This document shows, one piece after another, positions 43,424 through 51,788 of a stretch of 64,000 nucleotides of DNA. Source of the DNA: Sphingobium sp. (lineage in GTDB: Bacteria; Pseudomonadota; Alphaproteobacteria; Sphingomonadales; Sphingomonadaceae); assembly GCA_003248935.1 (NCBI GenBank), contig QFQF01000001.1, positions 310,001-374,000 of the forward strand, in the 5' to 3' direction. The notes beneath the pieces were generated by a model, which saw only the letters and a list, made by a program, of their open reading frames with translations, was not told the DNA's origin and made no database searches. The translations under genes and the position numbers were made by a program. Numbering within the stretch: position 1 is the stretch's first letter; the number at the start of each line of letters is the position of its first letter.

Positions 43424-44589
43424 ACGCGCTGACCCATCCGGTCGCGCTGCCGGATCTCAGCGACGACGAGCTGCGCCGCTTCGGCCGCCACCTGATCCTG
43501 CCGGAATTCGCGATCGAGGGGCAAAGGCGGCTGAAGGCCGGCAGCGTCCTGCTGATCGGCCTCGGCGGGCTCGGCAGCCCGACTGCGCTGTATCTCGCCG
43601 CCGCCGGTGTAGGGCGCATCGGCCTCGTCGACGCGGACGTGGTCGAGGAAACCAACCTCCAGCGGCAGATCGCGCACGGATACAAGGTTCTGGGCAAGCC
43701 CAAGATCGAAAGCGCCCGCGCCCGGATGCTGGACCTCAATCCCGATGTCGTCATCGAGATGCACCAGACCCGGCTCAATCTGGACAATGCGGTCGCGCTG
43801 ATCTCGCAATATGACGTGATCATCGACGGGACCGACAATTTTCCGACCCGCTATCTGGTGAACGACACCTGCGTGAAGCTGGGCAAGCCCAACGTCTTCG
43901 GCGGGGTGCTGCGCTTCGATGGCCAGCTCAGCGTCTTCGACGCGCGGCACGGCCCCTGCTATCGCTGCATGTTTCCCGAAGCGCCCCCGATCGAATTCGC
44001 ACCGAACTGCGCGGAGGCGGGCGTGCTCGGCGTCCTGCCGGGTGTCATCGGCGCATTGCAGGCGACGGAGGCGATCAAGCTGCTGACCGGCATCGGCACG
44101 CCGATGATTGGCCGGATGCTGGTCTATGACGGGCTCGACCTCAGCTTCAACACGATGGAGATCGCCAAGGATCCGGACTGCCCGACCTGCTCGCTGCCCG
44201 CCGCGGACATCGTCCTTCACGAGACGGTGATGGTCTGCGCAATGCCGGTCGGCCGCTCGATCGGCGCGCAGGCGCTGGCGGCGCGACTCGCCGATGGCGA
44301 AGACCTTCTGCTGCTCGACGTGCGCAATCCGCCGGAATGGGCGACCGGCCAGATTGCAGGCGTGATCAGCCTGTCGAAGCCCGACCTTGAGGACGCGCTC
44401 GGCCAGTCCGGCGCGGTTCCGCTGGCCGGATTGCCGACGGATCGCGACATCGTCGTCATCTGCCAGTCCGGCATGCGGTCCAATGCCGCAATCAAGGCGA
44501 TGGTCGCGGCGGGATATGATCCGGCACGGCTGTACAATCTCGATCAGGGCATGAACGCCTGGGCCGGGGAGGTTTGCGTCCCCGCCTGA
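43420..44589 (+). CDS. E1-like adenylyltransferase with rhodanese domain (MoeB/MoeZ type)
   Basis: The 389-residue protein activates the C-terminal glycine of a carrier protein and loads it with sulfur. The E1 domain (residues 1 to about 260) shows the ATP loop IGLGGLGSP (46-54), RQIAHG, IDGTDNFPTRYLVND, zinc cysteines C180/C183 and C254/C257, and Cys197 in APNCAEAGVLG. The C-terminal rhodanese domain carries Cys348 in VICQSGMRS, the likely persulfide site. Translation is coupled to the carrier gene, and a CapD-like gene follows 82 bases downstream. Confidence 0.92.
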   Translation: MNALTHPVALPDLSDDELRRFGRHLILPEFAIEGQRRLKAGSVLLIGLGGLGSPTALYLAAAGVGRIGLVDADVVEETNLQRQIAHGYKVLGKPKIESARARMLDLNPDVVIEMHQTRLNLDNAVALISQYDVIIDGTDNFPTRYLVNDTCVKLGKPNVFGGVLRFDGQLSVFDARHGPCYRCMFPEAPPIEFAPNCAEAGVLGVLPGVIGALQATEAIKLLTGIGTPMIGRMLVYDGLDLSFNTMEIAKDPDCPTCSLPAADIVLHETVMVCAMPVGRSIGAQALAARLADGEDLLLLDVRNPPEWATGQIAGVISLSKPDLEDALGQSGAVPLAGLPTDRDIVVICQSGMRSNAAIKAMVAAGYDPARLYNLDQGMNAWAGEVCVPA

Positions 44590-44671
44590 GCACGGGGCCG
44601 CCAGAAAATACTGCGGGGCGGGGCCATGCGGTTCCGCCCTTCTTCATCACTCCGGGGGGAGGTAGCGCACT

Positions 44672-46210
44672 ATGGGTATCCAGGGTCACATCCGCACGAG
44701 CGACGACATCATCCGGCGGATCGCCGCGCTCGTGCCGCCCGGGACGCCTACCCCCCTGCCCCTGCCGCTCGTCGCCCGCCTGCGGGGAGAGACAGCCGAA
44801 CTTCTTTCGATCATGAAGGCCGACGGCCGGCTGGACGAACGCCCGATGAAGCTCGCGATGGAACGCAGCGTCGACCTGCATGAGGAAGGCGCTGCCGCCC
44901 GTATCAGGGACCGCGTCGTGCTGGTCACCGGCGGTGCTGGCTGCGTCGGCAGCCGCCTCATCCCCCTGATCGCCCGCCTCGGCGCATCAAAGATCGTGAT
45001 CGTCGACAGCGCCGAGGATGCCGCCGCCGCCGATCCGGAACGCGGCACCACCACCTATCGCGTAGACATCCGCGACATGGCCGCCATGGATGCCGTGTTC
45101 GCGGACGTGAAGCCGGATGTCGTCTTCCACCTTGCCTCGATCCGCGAACCGGGCCGGGCCGAGGCGGTCGTGCGCGAAGCGATCGAAACCAACGTGTTCG
45201 GCACCCGCAACGTCATCGCGGCCTGCCTGCGCCACGGCGTCGGCCATGCGATCTATTCGTCGACCGGCAAGTGCTTCGCCTACATCACCGACCACGTCTA
45301 CACCGGCAGCAAGAAGCTGGCGGAGGCGCAGTGGGCGATCGCGGCACGGACCAGCACGTCGACCGTTTTCCGCTGCACGCGCTTCACCCACATCATGGAA
45401 AACGGCCTTGTCACCCATGACATCATGGAGGGGATCGAAAAGGGTCTGGTCGGTCTCCACGGGTCGGACCGCAACTTCAATATCCAGAACCTGCGGCAGG
45501 CGACGCACCTGCTGGTGAACGCCCTCGCCCTGTCCGACGAGACGCCCGTCGACGGCTTCTGGTCGGCGATCGACCTCGGCTGGCCGGTGAACACGATGGA
45601 GCTGGCCCTCTATCATATCGACAAGAGCGGGCGGGACGCGGCGGTCTACTTCCTGGGCGTGCCCAAGGGCTATGACGAGAGCTTCTTCCGCGGCCAGTTC
45701 AACTGGAACGACGATTTCGAGTATCACCCGCTGGTGAACGCGCTGGAGGGGCATAGCGGCTTTTCGGACAGCAGCGGCACGATGATCGGTGCCCGCATCC
45801 AGCCGTTCAGCGCGGCTGCGCTCGACGCCGAACTCGTCATGCTCCAGAAGGCGCTCGACGACGCCTCGCTCGACGTCGATCAGGTGAAGGGCGCGCTGCT
45901 CCGCGCAGTCATGGGCTTGTCCCGCGCGATCTTCTCCGGCGCCGACCTGTCGCGGGTCATCGATATCCTGTGGTGGGGTGCGGCGCCCGAATGGTCGGGC
46001 CCGATGGCCCAGACCGCAACCCGCTTCGCAAAGATTATCGGCCTGCTCGCCGATGTCGTCGCCGACCGGATCGAGGGGCCGATCGGCGCGATGGAGCCCG
46101 ATATCGCGACCAAGCTGCTCGACATCGTCGAAACGCTGTCTCAGGTGCCGGCGCTCGCCGAGCAGCGGACCCGCATCGACCGTATCCTCGCTGCGCCCAA
46201 AGCGGCCTGA
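44672..46210 (+). CDS. NAD(P)-dependent nucleotide-sugar epimerase/dehydratase-like protein (CapD/Polysacc_synt_2 type)
   Basis: The 512-residue protein has a helical N-terminal extension of about 78 residues, then a Rossmann domain with VLVTGGAGCVGSRLIPLI (TGGAGCVG at 86-93), VVFHLASIREP, and a catalytic region AIYSSTGKCFAYITDHVYTG with Tyr210 and Lys214 as the YxxxK pair. The last 170 residues are helical and not recognised. Relatives act on UDP- or dTDP-sugars, but the extensions at both ends are unusual. GGGAGG lies upstream of ATG 44672. It follows the carrier/E1 pair on the same strand. Confidence 0.75.
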   Translation: MGIQGHIRTSDDIIRRIAALVPPGTPTPLPLPLVARLRGETAELLSIMKADGRLDERPMKLAMERSVDLHEEGAAARIRDRVVLVTGGAGCVGSRLIPLIARLGASKIVIVDSAEDAAAADPERGTTTYRVDIRDMAAMDAVFADVKPDVVFHLASIREPGRAEAVVREAIETNVFGTRNVIAACLRHGVGHAIYSSTGKCFAYITDHVYTGSKKLAEAQWAIAARTSTSTVFRCTRFTHIMENGLVTHDIMEGIEKGLVGLHGSDRNFNIQNLRQATHLLVNALALSDETPVDGFWSAIDLGWPVNTMELALYHIDKSGRDAAVYFLGVPKGYDESFFRGQFNWNDDFEYHPLVNALEGHSGFSDSSGTMIGARIQPFSAAALDAELVMLQKALDDASLDVDQVKGALLRAVMGLSRAIFSGADLSRVIDILWWGAAPEWSGPMAQTATRFAKIIGLLADVVADRIEGPIGAMEPDIATKLLDIVETLSQVPALAEQRTRIDRILAAPKAA

Positions 46211-46256
46211 GCCCGATCGCCTTTACCAGCCACGGCCCGGTGGCTGTGCGAACGGA

Positions 46257-46844
46257 TCACACCGTCCGCACCGTATCCCGCCGGAAGCAGGCCGCGTCAT
46301 GATCATTGACGATGCCAATCGCCTGCATCCAGGCATAGACGATCGTCGGTCCCACGAACTTGAAGCCGCGCCGCTTCAGATCCTTAGATATGCGTTCCGA
46401 CAGTGGTGAGGACACGGTCCGGCTGACGCCGTCGCCGGTGACGACCTGCCCGTCCGTGAACGACCAGCAATAGCGGTCGAACGCTTCGCCCCGCTCCGCC
46501 ATCTCGCAATAGATCTGCGCGCCCCGGATCGTCGCCTCGATCTTCGCACGGGCACGGACAATGCCGGGATCGGCCATCAGCCGGGACACGTCCGCCTCGC
46601 CGAAGCGGGCCACGGCCTCGGGATCGAACCGGGCGAACGCCGCGCGAAACCCCTCCCGCTTCCTCAGGATGATCGTCCAGGAAAGCCCCGCCTGAAACCC
46701 CTCCAGCATCAGCGTTTCCCAGAGCATCCGTGGGTCATGTTCCGGTACGCCCCATTCGGTGTCGTGATAGACACGCTCCATCGGGTCGCGCTCGGCCCAG
46801 CGGCACCGATGCCCGGCATGCGCGTCCACCTGGCTGTCCGTCAT
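46257..46844 (-). CDS. tag: DNA-3-methyladenine glycosylase I
   Basis: The 195-residue base-excision enzyme removes 3-methyladenine. It has the family opening RCRWAERDPMERVYHDTEWG, the helix-hairpin-helix region LEGFQAGLSWTIILRKRE, and C-terminal zinc-type residues in NDHDAACFRR. The start at ATG 46844 (MTDSQVDAHAG) is preceded by GGGGGCAGGGA. A frame reaching 46925 overlaps the divergent PilZ gene and is rejected. Confidence 0.92.
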   Translation of the reverse strand: MTDSQVDAHAGHRCRWAERDPMERVYHDTEWGVPEHDPRMLWETLMLEGFQAGLSWTIILRKREGFRAAFARFDPEAVARFGEADVSRLMADPGIVRARAKIEATIRGAQIYCEMAERGEAFDRYCWSFTDGQVVTGDGVSRTVSSPLSERISKDLKRRGFKFVGPTIVYAWMQAIGIVNDHDAACFRRDTVRTV

Positions 46845-46911
46845 TCCCTGCCCCCAATATCCCGCAAACGGCGGGAACCATTCCTCAACCATGATCCGAT
46901 AGGACGGCGGC

Positions 46912-47232
46912 ATGGGAAGGTACAATCATCTTTTCCCGATCGAGGGGCTGGAGGTCCGGCAGCGTCAACGCAGCCGCCTGAAGCTGTTCGTGCCGGTGGA
47001 GATCGAATGTGCCGGCGGCCGGCGGGACGCGCATCTGCTGGACCTCTCCAAGTTCGGCGGCCGGCTGCACGCGCATGTCCCGCCGCATGTCGGGGAAGTC
47101 GTGCGCATCCATCATGCGGATGGCAGCATGACCGGCACCGTTCTGTGGGTGAAGGGCAATGGCTGCGGCGTGACCTTCCTCGCGCCGCTCTCGCGAGAGG
47201 CGCTCGCCCCTTTCGTCACGGGTTCGTACTGA
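46912..47232 (+). CDS. PilZ-domain protein 2
   Basis: The 106-residue PilZ protein has both c-di-GMP contact motifs: RQRQR (RxxxR) near residues 17-21 and DLSKFGG ((D/N)xSxxG) near 44-50, followed by VLWVKGNGCGVTFLAPL. Unlike PilZ protein 1 at 41589 the second motif is canonical, so binding is likely. Its end overlaps the 3' end of the convergent phhA by 17 bases. Confidence 0.82.
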   Translation: MGRYNHLFPIEGLEVRQRQRSRLKLFVPVEIECAGGRRDAHLLDLSKFGGRLHAHVPPHVGEVVRIHHADGSMTGTVLWVKGNGCGVTFLAPLSREALAPFVTGSY

Positions 47233-48103
47233 AGGTACTCTCCTCCGCGGCCCGTGCACGGGCATAGGCCTGCGTCCCGCGCGTGTAGACCCTGTCGGCC
47301 GGCAGGATCGTCTCGATCTCGATGTCGGGCTGGTGCTCCATCTCGGCATAGAGCGGGCCGAAGTCCGTCTCCACCGTCTGCCGCAACAGATCCTCGAAGC
47401 TGTCGATGACGAAATAGGTCTGCTGATAGTCGTCGATCCGGTACTTGGTCCGCATCAGCCGCCGCAGGTCGAAGCCGAGGCGATTGGGGGAGGGATCGTC
47501 CAGCGCGAACACCGATTCCCCGTAGGAGGAGACGATGCCCGCGCCATAGAGCTTCAGCCCCTCCGCCTGCCGGATCAGGCCGAATTCGACCGTATACCAG
47601 TACAGCCGCGCGAGGTGATCGATCGACCCGAGCCGCGCGGCGCGCAGCCCGCCCTCGCCATAGGCCTGCATATAGTCGGCGAACACCGGGTTCGCGAGCA
47701 ACGGCACATGGCCGAACACATCGTGGAAGATGTCGGGCTCCTGCAAATAATCGATCTGCTCGGGTGTCCGGATGAAGCGTCCGGCGACGAAACGGCGGTT
47801 CGCCAGATGCTCGAAGAACATGTCGTCGGGCACCAGTCCCGGCACGGCCACGACCCGCCAGCCCGTCGCCTTCATCAGCCGTTCCGACAGTTCGTCGAAA
47901 TTCGGGATGCCCGGCCGCGTCATCCGCAGCATGTCGAGCCCGGCGGTGAATTCCGGCACGACCCGGCCCGGCAGCATGGCGGCTTGGCGCGCGAAGAGGC
48001 GATCCCACATCGCATGCTCGGCCGATGTGTAGCGGTCCCAGTCCTGCGGGATCGTCCAGTCGGCGGCGGCCCCGTTCGGGCGCTCAAGGTCTGTCTGTGC
48101 CAT
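47216..48103 (-). CDS. phhA: Phenylalanine 4-monooxygenase
   Basis: The 295-residue pterin-dependent enzyme turns phenylalanine into tyrosine. The iron-binding histidines lie in PDIFHDVFGHVPLL and the glutamate in LYWYTVEFGLI. VVPGLVPDDMFFEHLANRRF matches the bacterial form. It is divergent from an Lrp-type regulator across 94 AT-richer bases, which suggests control by that regulator. No pterin-recycling gene (phhB) is visible next to it. Confidence 0.94.
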   Translation of the reverse strand: MAQTDLERPNGAAADWTIPQDWDRYTSAEHAMWDRLFARQAAMLPGRVVPEFTAGLDMLRMTRPGIPNFDELSERLMKATGWRVVAVPGLVPDDMFFEHLANRRFVAGRFIRTPEQIDYLQEPDIFHDVFGHVPLLANPVFADYMQAYGEGGLRAARLGSIDHLARLYWYTVEFGLIRQAEGLKLYGAGIVSSYGESVFALDDPSPNRLGFDLRRLMRTKYRIDDYQQTYFVIDSFEDLLRQTVETDFGPLYAEMEHQPDIEIETILPADRVYTRGTQAYARARAAEESTFSTNP

Positions 48104-48197
48104 GGCGCGACTTTACTCTCTTCCGGGCGCGATTGCCTTTCAAATACCGCTGCTGCTAGACGATGAATGACCGTATTTTTCAGGAAGGTGATATAAA

Positions 48198-48686
48198 ATG
48201 AACAAATCCGTCACAATGGACGCCATCGACCAGAAAATCGTCGCGGAATTGCAACGGGATGCATCGCTTAGCAACGCCGAACTGGGGGAACGCGTGGGGA
48301 GCACCGCGCCATCCTGCTGGCGGCGCATCCGGGCGCTGGAGGATGCCGGCATCCTTGGCCGCCCGGTGCGCCTTGCCGACCAGACGAAGCTTGGCCACGC
48401 CGTCAACGTCCTGTGCAACGTGCGCATGCGCAGCCATGAGGCGGAGAGCATCGACGCCTTCAACGCATTCGTGCGGTCGCATCCGCAGATCATGGAATGC
48501 TACTCCATGTCGGGCGAGTGGGACTATCTGATGCGCGTGGTGGCGTCCGATGTCGCCGACTACGAGCATTTCCTGATGCGCACGCTGCTCAAGCATCCGT
48601 CGGTCGCGGGCGCCTCGTCCCACTTCGCGCTGTCCGTCACCAAATATACCACGGCCTTGCCCGCCCGGAAAACCGGTGAAGCCTGA
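48198..48686 (+). CDS. Lrp/AsnC-family transcriptional regulator
   Basis: The 162-residue protein has an N-terminal helix-turn-helix (IDQKIVAELQRDASLSNAEL, then SCWRRIRALEDAGIL) and a C-terminal RAM ligand/oligomer domain (YSMSGEWDYLMRVVASDV). It is divergent from phhA, the usual arrangement for an activator of phenylalanine breakdown that senses aromatic amino acids (inference). AAGGTG precedes the ATG. Confidence 0.88.
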   Translation: MNKSVTMDAIDQKIVAELQRDASLSNAELGERVGSTAPSCWRRIRALEDAGILGRPVRLADQTKLGHAVNVLCNVRMRSHEAESIDAFNAFVRSHPQIMECYSMSGEWDYLMRVVASDVADYEHFLMRTLLKHPSVAGASSHFALSVTKYTTALPARKTGEA

Positions 48687-48774
48687 ACAGATGCTGCAAA
48701 CGGCATTCAGCTTCGTGCCAGCGCCCATGCTGCAGAAGGGGGACACCCTCAAGGAAGCAGCGAGGAGACAGGAC

Positions 48775-49155
48775 ATGAAGACCAAGGGCATCATCCGTTC
48801 CATCCGCAATATCGCCCTGGCGGCGGGCGCCGCCGTGGCGGTCCTCGCGCCGGTCGCGGCGCAGGCGCATGACAATGGCCGCCATCGCGGCTGGGAACGG
48901 CAGGCGCGCTACGACCGCGGTTATGATCGCGGATATGGGCGTGGCTATTATGAAAGCCGCCGGGACGACCGGCGCCATTATCGCGGCCGTTCCTGCAAGT
49001 CGGGCGGCACGACCGGCCTGCTGCTTGGCGGTGTCGCCGGCGCCCTGCTCGGCCGTGAGGTCGACCGCTACGGCGACCGCACGCCCGGCACCGTGATCGG
49101 CGCGGGCGCAGGCGCCCTGCTGGGCCGCGAGGTCGACCGCAGCAGCCGCTGCTAA
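48775..49155 (+). CDS. Glycine-zipper (2TM) secreted protein
   Basis: The 126-residue protein has a signal peptide (NIALAAGAAVAVLAPVAAQA), an Arg/Tyr/Gly-rich middle (DRGYDRGYGRGYYESRR), and two glycine-zipper repeats (GLLLGGVAGALLGREVDRYG and GTVIGAGAGALLGREVDR). Such proteins insert in or lie against the outer membrane, for example RcnB- and SlyB-like ones. GAGGAG precedes ATG 48775; the longer frame upstream is not needed. Confidence 0.8.
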   Translation: MKTKGIIRSIRNIALAAGAAVAVLAPVAAQAHDNGRHRGWERQARYDRGYDRGYGRGYYESRRDDRRHYRGRSCKSGGTTGLLLGGVAGALLGREVDRYGDRTPGTVIGAGAGALLGREVDRSSRC

Positions 49156-49215
49156 TCCGTCCGCTACACAACGGGTTCGGACAGGACGGGTTGGGTGCGC
49201 TGTTTTTACGGGAAA

Positions 49216-49292
49216 TGGTGCACCCAACAGGATTCGAACCTGTGGCCTTCGGATTAGGAATCCGACGCTCTATCCTGCTGAGCTATGGGTGC
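49216..49292 (-). tRNA. tRNA-Arg, anticodon CCT
   Basis: The 77-base cloverleaf has acceptor GCACCCA/TGGGTGC, D-arm AGCTCAGCAGGATAGAGC, an anticodon stem CGGAT/ATCCG around loop TTCCTAA (CCU reads AGG), a T-arm with GGTTCGAATCC, discriminator A and an encoded CCA. It stands alone on the minus strand. No integrase or repeat of its 3' end is visible nearby, so there is no sign of an inserted element. Confidence 0.96.
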
Positions 49293-49414
49293 GCCGCGCC
49301 CGTCTCTAGAGTGATTCCGCGCGAAATGGAACATTTCACGGCCCGGAAATCGCGCAAGACGGAAAACAGGGGCCGCTTCGCTTCAATCCGATCGGAAGCC
49401 GCCCGAACGCGTGG

Positions 49415-49903
49415 CTAGTTCTGCGCTTCCGGCGGAACCACGGGAAAGAGCAGCGGCGCGACCGGCACCCCCTCCTCCATCAGCGACTTCGCCTCGTCCG
49501 GCGCCACCTCGCCATGCACGGTGCGGTGGTCCTCCTCGCCGTAATGCATCGATCGGGCAACATCGGCGAACTTGCGTCCGACCCACTCGGAATCCTCCAG
49601 CGCCGCCTTCTGCGCCTGCGCCAGAGCCTCCATCATCGCCTGCATCTTCGCCGGGTCAGGCATATTACTCATCGGCACCGGGGCGCTCCCCTCCGGCGAA
49701 ATCCGTGTGGGCACGGCGGATACCGCGCGCTGGTTGGACTTGGCACCCACGGCGGGCGCCATCACGGCCTTGCCGACATCGCCGTCGCCGCAGACCGGAC
49801 ACGTGACCAGTCCTCGCGCCTTCTGGCTCTCATAGTCGGCGCCCGACCCGAACCAGGCCTCGAACCGGTGGTCCCGCGCACATTGAAGATCGAACACGAT
49901 CAC
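49415..49903 (-). CDS. DUF1178 family protein
   Basis: The 162-residue protein begins with a zinc-ribbon-like N-terminus (IVFDLQCARDHRFEAWF, VTCPVCGDGDVGKA). The C-terminal part (KFADVARSMHYGEEDHRTVH, EAKSLMEEGVPVAPLLFP) is the DUF1178 signature. The function is unknown. GTG 49903 has GGAGGT nine bases before it and overlaps the stop of the nitrilase-like gene. The order grxC, nitrilase-like, DUF1178 is common in alphaproteobacteria. Confidence 0.85.
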   Translation of the reverse strand: MIVFDLQCARDHRFEAWFGSGADYESQKARGLVTCPVCGDGDVGKAVMAPAVGAKSNQRAVSAVPTRISPEGSAPVPMSNMPDPAKMQAMMEALAQAQKAALEDSEWVGRKFADVARSMHYGEEDHRTVHGEVAPDEAKSLMEEGVPVAPLLFPVVPPEAQN

Positions 49904-50730
49904 AGCTGCGTGACCTCCGCCGGCAGCACCCGGCGATTGGCCAGCGCCGGCACGCGCCCGCGTACATCGTCGACGCGCGTCAGATCGATGTCGACCAGCG
50001 CCATGCCCGCCTCCGTTCCCATGTCGAGCAGCACCTCGCCCCACGGGTCGATCGCCAGGCTGTGGCCATAGGTGACGCGTCCGTCGGCATGGGTCCCCGT
50101 CTGCGCCGGGGCGATCACGAACACCCCCGCCTCGATCGCCCGCGCGCGTTGGAGAATATGCCAGTGCGCCTGCCCGGTCGGCACGGTGAACGCGGCCGGG
50201 ATCAGCAGGACGGTCGCGCCCGCATTGCTCAGCGCGCGGAACAGGTCGGGAAACCGCAGGTCGTAACAGACGGCCAGGCCCATGCGCGCCCAGGGTGTAT
50301 CGACCGTCACGACGCGCTCACCCGGACCGTAAGAAGCCGATTCGCGCCAGCTTTCCCCGGTAGCCAGATCGACGTCGAACAGATGAATCTTGTCGTACCG
50401 CGCCCGGATGGCGCCGCTGTCATCGATGACGAAGGTTCGGTTGGCGAGCCGTCCGTCCTCCCGCTCCCCCGTCAGCGGCAGCGATCCCAGATGCACCCAG
50501 ATGCCCGCCTTCGCCGCCGCCTCTCGCGCACGCGCCAGCACGGGACTGTCCGCCTCGTTCGTCAGACTGGCCGCCCCGCGCTTGCGGTCGCGGTCAAGCA
50601 GGCCGACCATTTCCGGGGTGAAGAGCATGTCCGCGTCGCGCACGCCGGCGTCGGCAACCGCAGCCGCGACACCACGCGCATTCTCCTCCGGATCAATGCC
50701 GGTGGTCGTCTGGAGGATGGCCGCACGCAT
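49900..50730 (-). CDS. Carbon-nitrogen hydrolase (Nit1/omega-amidase-like)
   Basis: The 276-residue nitrilase-superfamily enzyme has the catalytic triad: Glu in MLFTPEM, Lys in RARYDKIHLFD, and Cys in GLAVCYDLRFPDL. ARAIEAGVFVIAPAQTG completes the pattern. Close relatives repair deaminated glutathione (Nit1), which fits the glutaredoxin gene directly upstream (two bases). Function as deaminated-glutathione amidase is inference. Confidence 0.88.
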   Translation of the reverse strand: MRAAILQTTTGIDPEENARGVAAAVADAGVRDADMLFTPEMVGLLDRDRKRGAASLTNEADSPVLARAREAAAKAGIWVHLGSLPLTGEREDGRLANRTFVIDDSGAIRARYDKIHLFDVDLATGESWRESASYGPGERVVTVDTPWARMGLAVCYDLRFPDLFRALSNAGATVLLIPAAFTVPTGQAHWHILQRARAIEAGVFVIAPAQTGTHADGRVTYGHSLAIDPWGEVLLDMGTEAGMALVDIDLTRVDDVRGRVPALANRRVLPAEVTQL

Positions 50731-50732
50731 GG

Positions 50733-50990
50733 CTATGCGTCCAGCAGGGCGTCCAGCTTGCCCTCCCGATCGAGCGCGCTCAGTTGATCGGAACCGCCGA
50801 CATGCACGCCGTCGATGAAGATCTGCGGTACCGTCGTGCCGCCGTTGGATCGTTCGAGCATCTCGGCGCGCCTGGGCCCGCCCATCGTGATGTCGAACTC
50901 CTCGAACGCCACGCCCTTGCTCTCCAGCAACGCCTTGGCGCGCGCGCAATAACCGCAGAAAGCCTTCGTATAAATCTCGACATGCGCCAT
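50733..50990 (-). CDS. grxC: Glutaredoxin 3
   Basis: The 85-residue dithiol glutaredoxin has the active site CGYC in IYTKAFCGYCARAKALLESK and the glutathione-binding TVPQIFIDGVHVGGSDQL. It reduces disulfides using glutathione. The start MAHVEIYTK at 50990 matches the family; the longer frame adds an unrelated basic stretch. It is the first gene of the grxC-nitrilase-DUF1178 run. Confidence 0.93.
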   Translation of the reverse strand: MAHVEIYTKAFCGYCARAKALLESKGVAFEEFDITMGGPRRAEMLERSNGGTTVPQIFIDGVHVGGSDQLSALDREGKLDALLDA

Positions 50991-51114
50991 GAAACGACCC
51001 GTCCTCCTTCTCTGATTCGAGATTGGCGGTCTGCCCCCTTTTGTCAATCCGCACCGTGGGTTCCGCCGCCGCCCACCGTCAGAAAAGGGATCGGCGCGCC
51101 GAGGGGGACACTCG

Positions 51115-51693
51115 TCACCGCCTTGCGCGTACGGTCAACAGAATGGCCGAGACCAGAAAGTAGAATGCGCCGAACGCTGCATAGGAGGCCACGTCCGCGA
51201 TACCGGGCATGGCGGTGCCGAGCGACCGTTGAATCATGAAGCCCCCGGCGAGCGCTGACTGTCCGCCGCTCAGGATCATTGCCCATTGCGCGCCGAAGCT
51301 CTTCCAGCGTCGCACGCCGGTGGCGAGTTGCAACAGCCCCGCGACGATCGCCCAGATGCCGAACACGGCCAGCACCGCATGCGTGTCACCTGCAAAGGCA
51401 GCGACCGCCAAGGCCGTAGCCGCACTCGCCACGACGTTGAGGGTCTGGGTCGTATTACGGGCCAATCCCCCGCTGCGCCGTGCATCAAACAGGTTCGCGA
51501 TTGCGTCCCAAGCCGGATAGGCAACCAGCAGCACGGCCGCCGTCCACGAGGCCTGTCCAACGGAAAAGGCCGCCACTACCCACGCCGCCGCGACGATCGC
51601 CCGGATCGAATAATAATCGCGCAGCCCGGCGCTATTGCCCTGACCGCCACCCAAAGCCAGCCGTTGCCCGCTTTCCGAAACCGAGGAAACCAT
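51115..51693 (-). CDS. DUF308-like multi-pass membrane protein
   Basis: The 192-residue protein has five or six membrane segments (for example AIVAAAWVVAAFSVGQASWT, AVLAVFGIWAIVAGLLQLAT, YAAFGAFYFLVSAILLTV), arranged like HdeD/DUF308 proteins. A conserved-looking core is ATGVRRWKSFGAQWAMILSG. ATG 51693 was chosen because longer frames run through the operator. It is divergent from a TetR regulator and is its most likely target. Confidence 0.72.
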   Translation of the reverse strand: MVSSVSESGQRLALGGGQGNSAGLRDYYSIRAIVAAAWVVAAFSVGQASWTAAVLLVAYPAWDAIANLFDARRSGGLARNTTQTLNVVASAATALAVAAFAGDTHAVLAVFGIWAIVAGLLQLATGVRRWKSFGAQWAMILSGGQSALAGGFMIQRSLGTAMPGIADVASYAAFGAFYFLVSAILLTVRARR

Positions 51694-51710
51694 AACCGAA
51701 TCCTTTTGCC

Positions 51711-51782
51711 TACCATCTAGTAGGTTGGCGACTAACCTGTTGCTTCTGGAATGGCAACCGTTTATCGTCCTACTAGAAGGTA
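51711..51782. promoter_or_regulatory. Paired inverted operator between tetR and the membrane-protein gene
   Basis: A 14-base sequence at 51711-51724 (TACCATCTAGTAGG) is repeated inverted at 51769-51782 with 13 of 14 matches. A smaller dyad AGGTT...AACCT lies inside at 51722-51737. The left arm sits just upstream of the membrane-protein gene; the right arm overlaps the ribosome-binding region of tetR. This is a good picture of autoregulation plus repression of the neighbour, which is inference. Confidence 0.7.
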
Positions 51783-51788
51783 GAAACA

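Noticed and set aside
49216..49292. tRNA-Arg as the attachment site of an integrated element
   Set aside because: No integrase, no repeated 3' tRNA end and no change in gene type or composition on either side.
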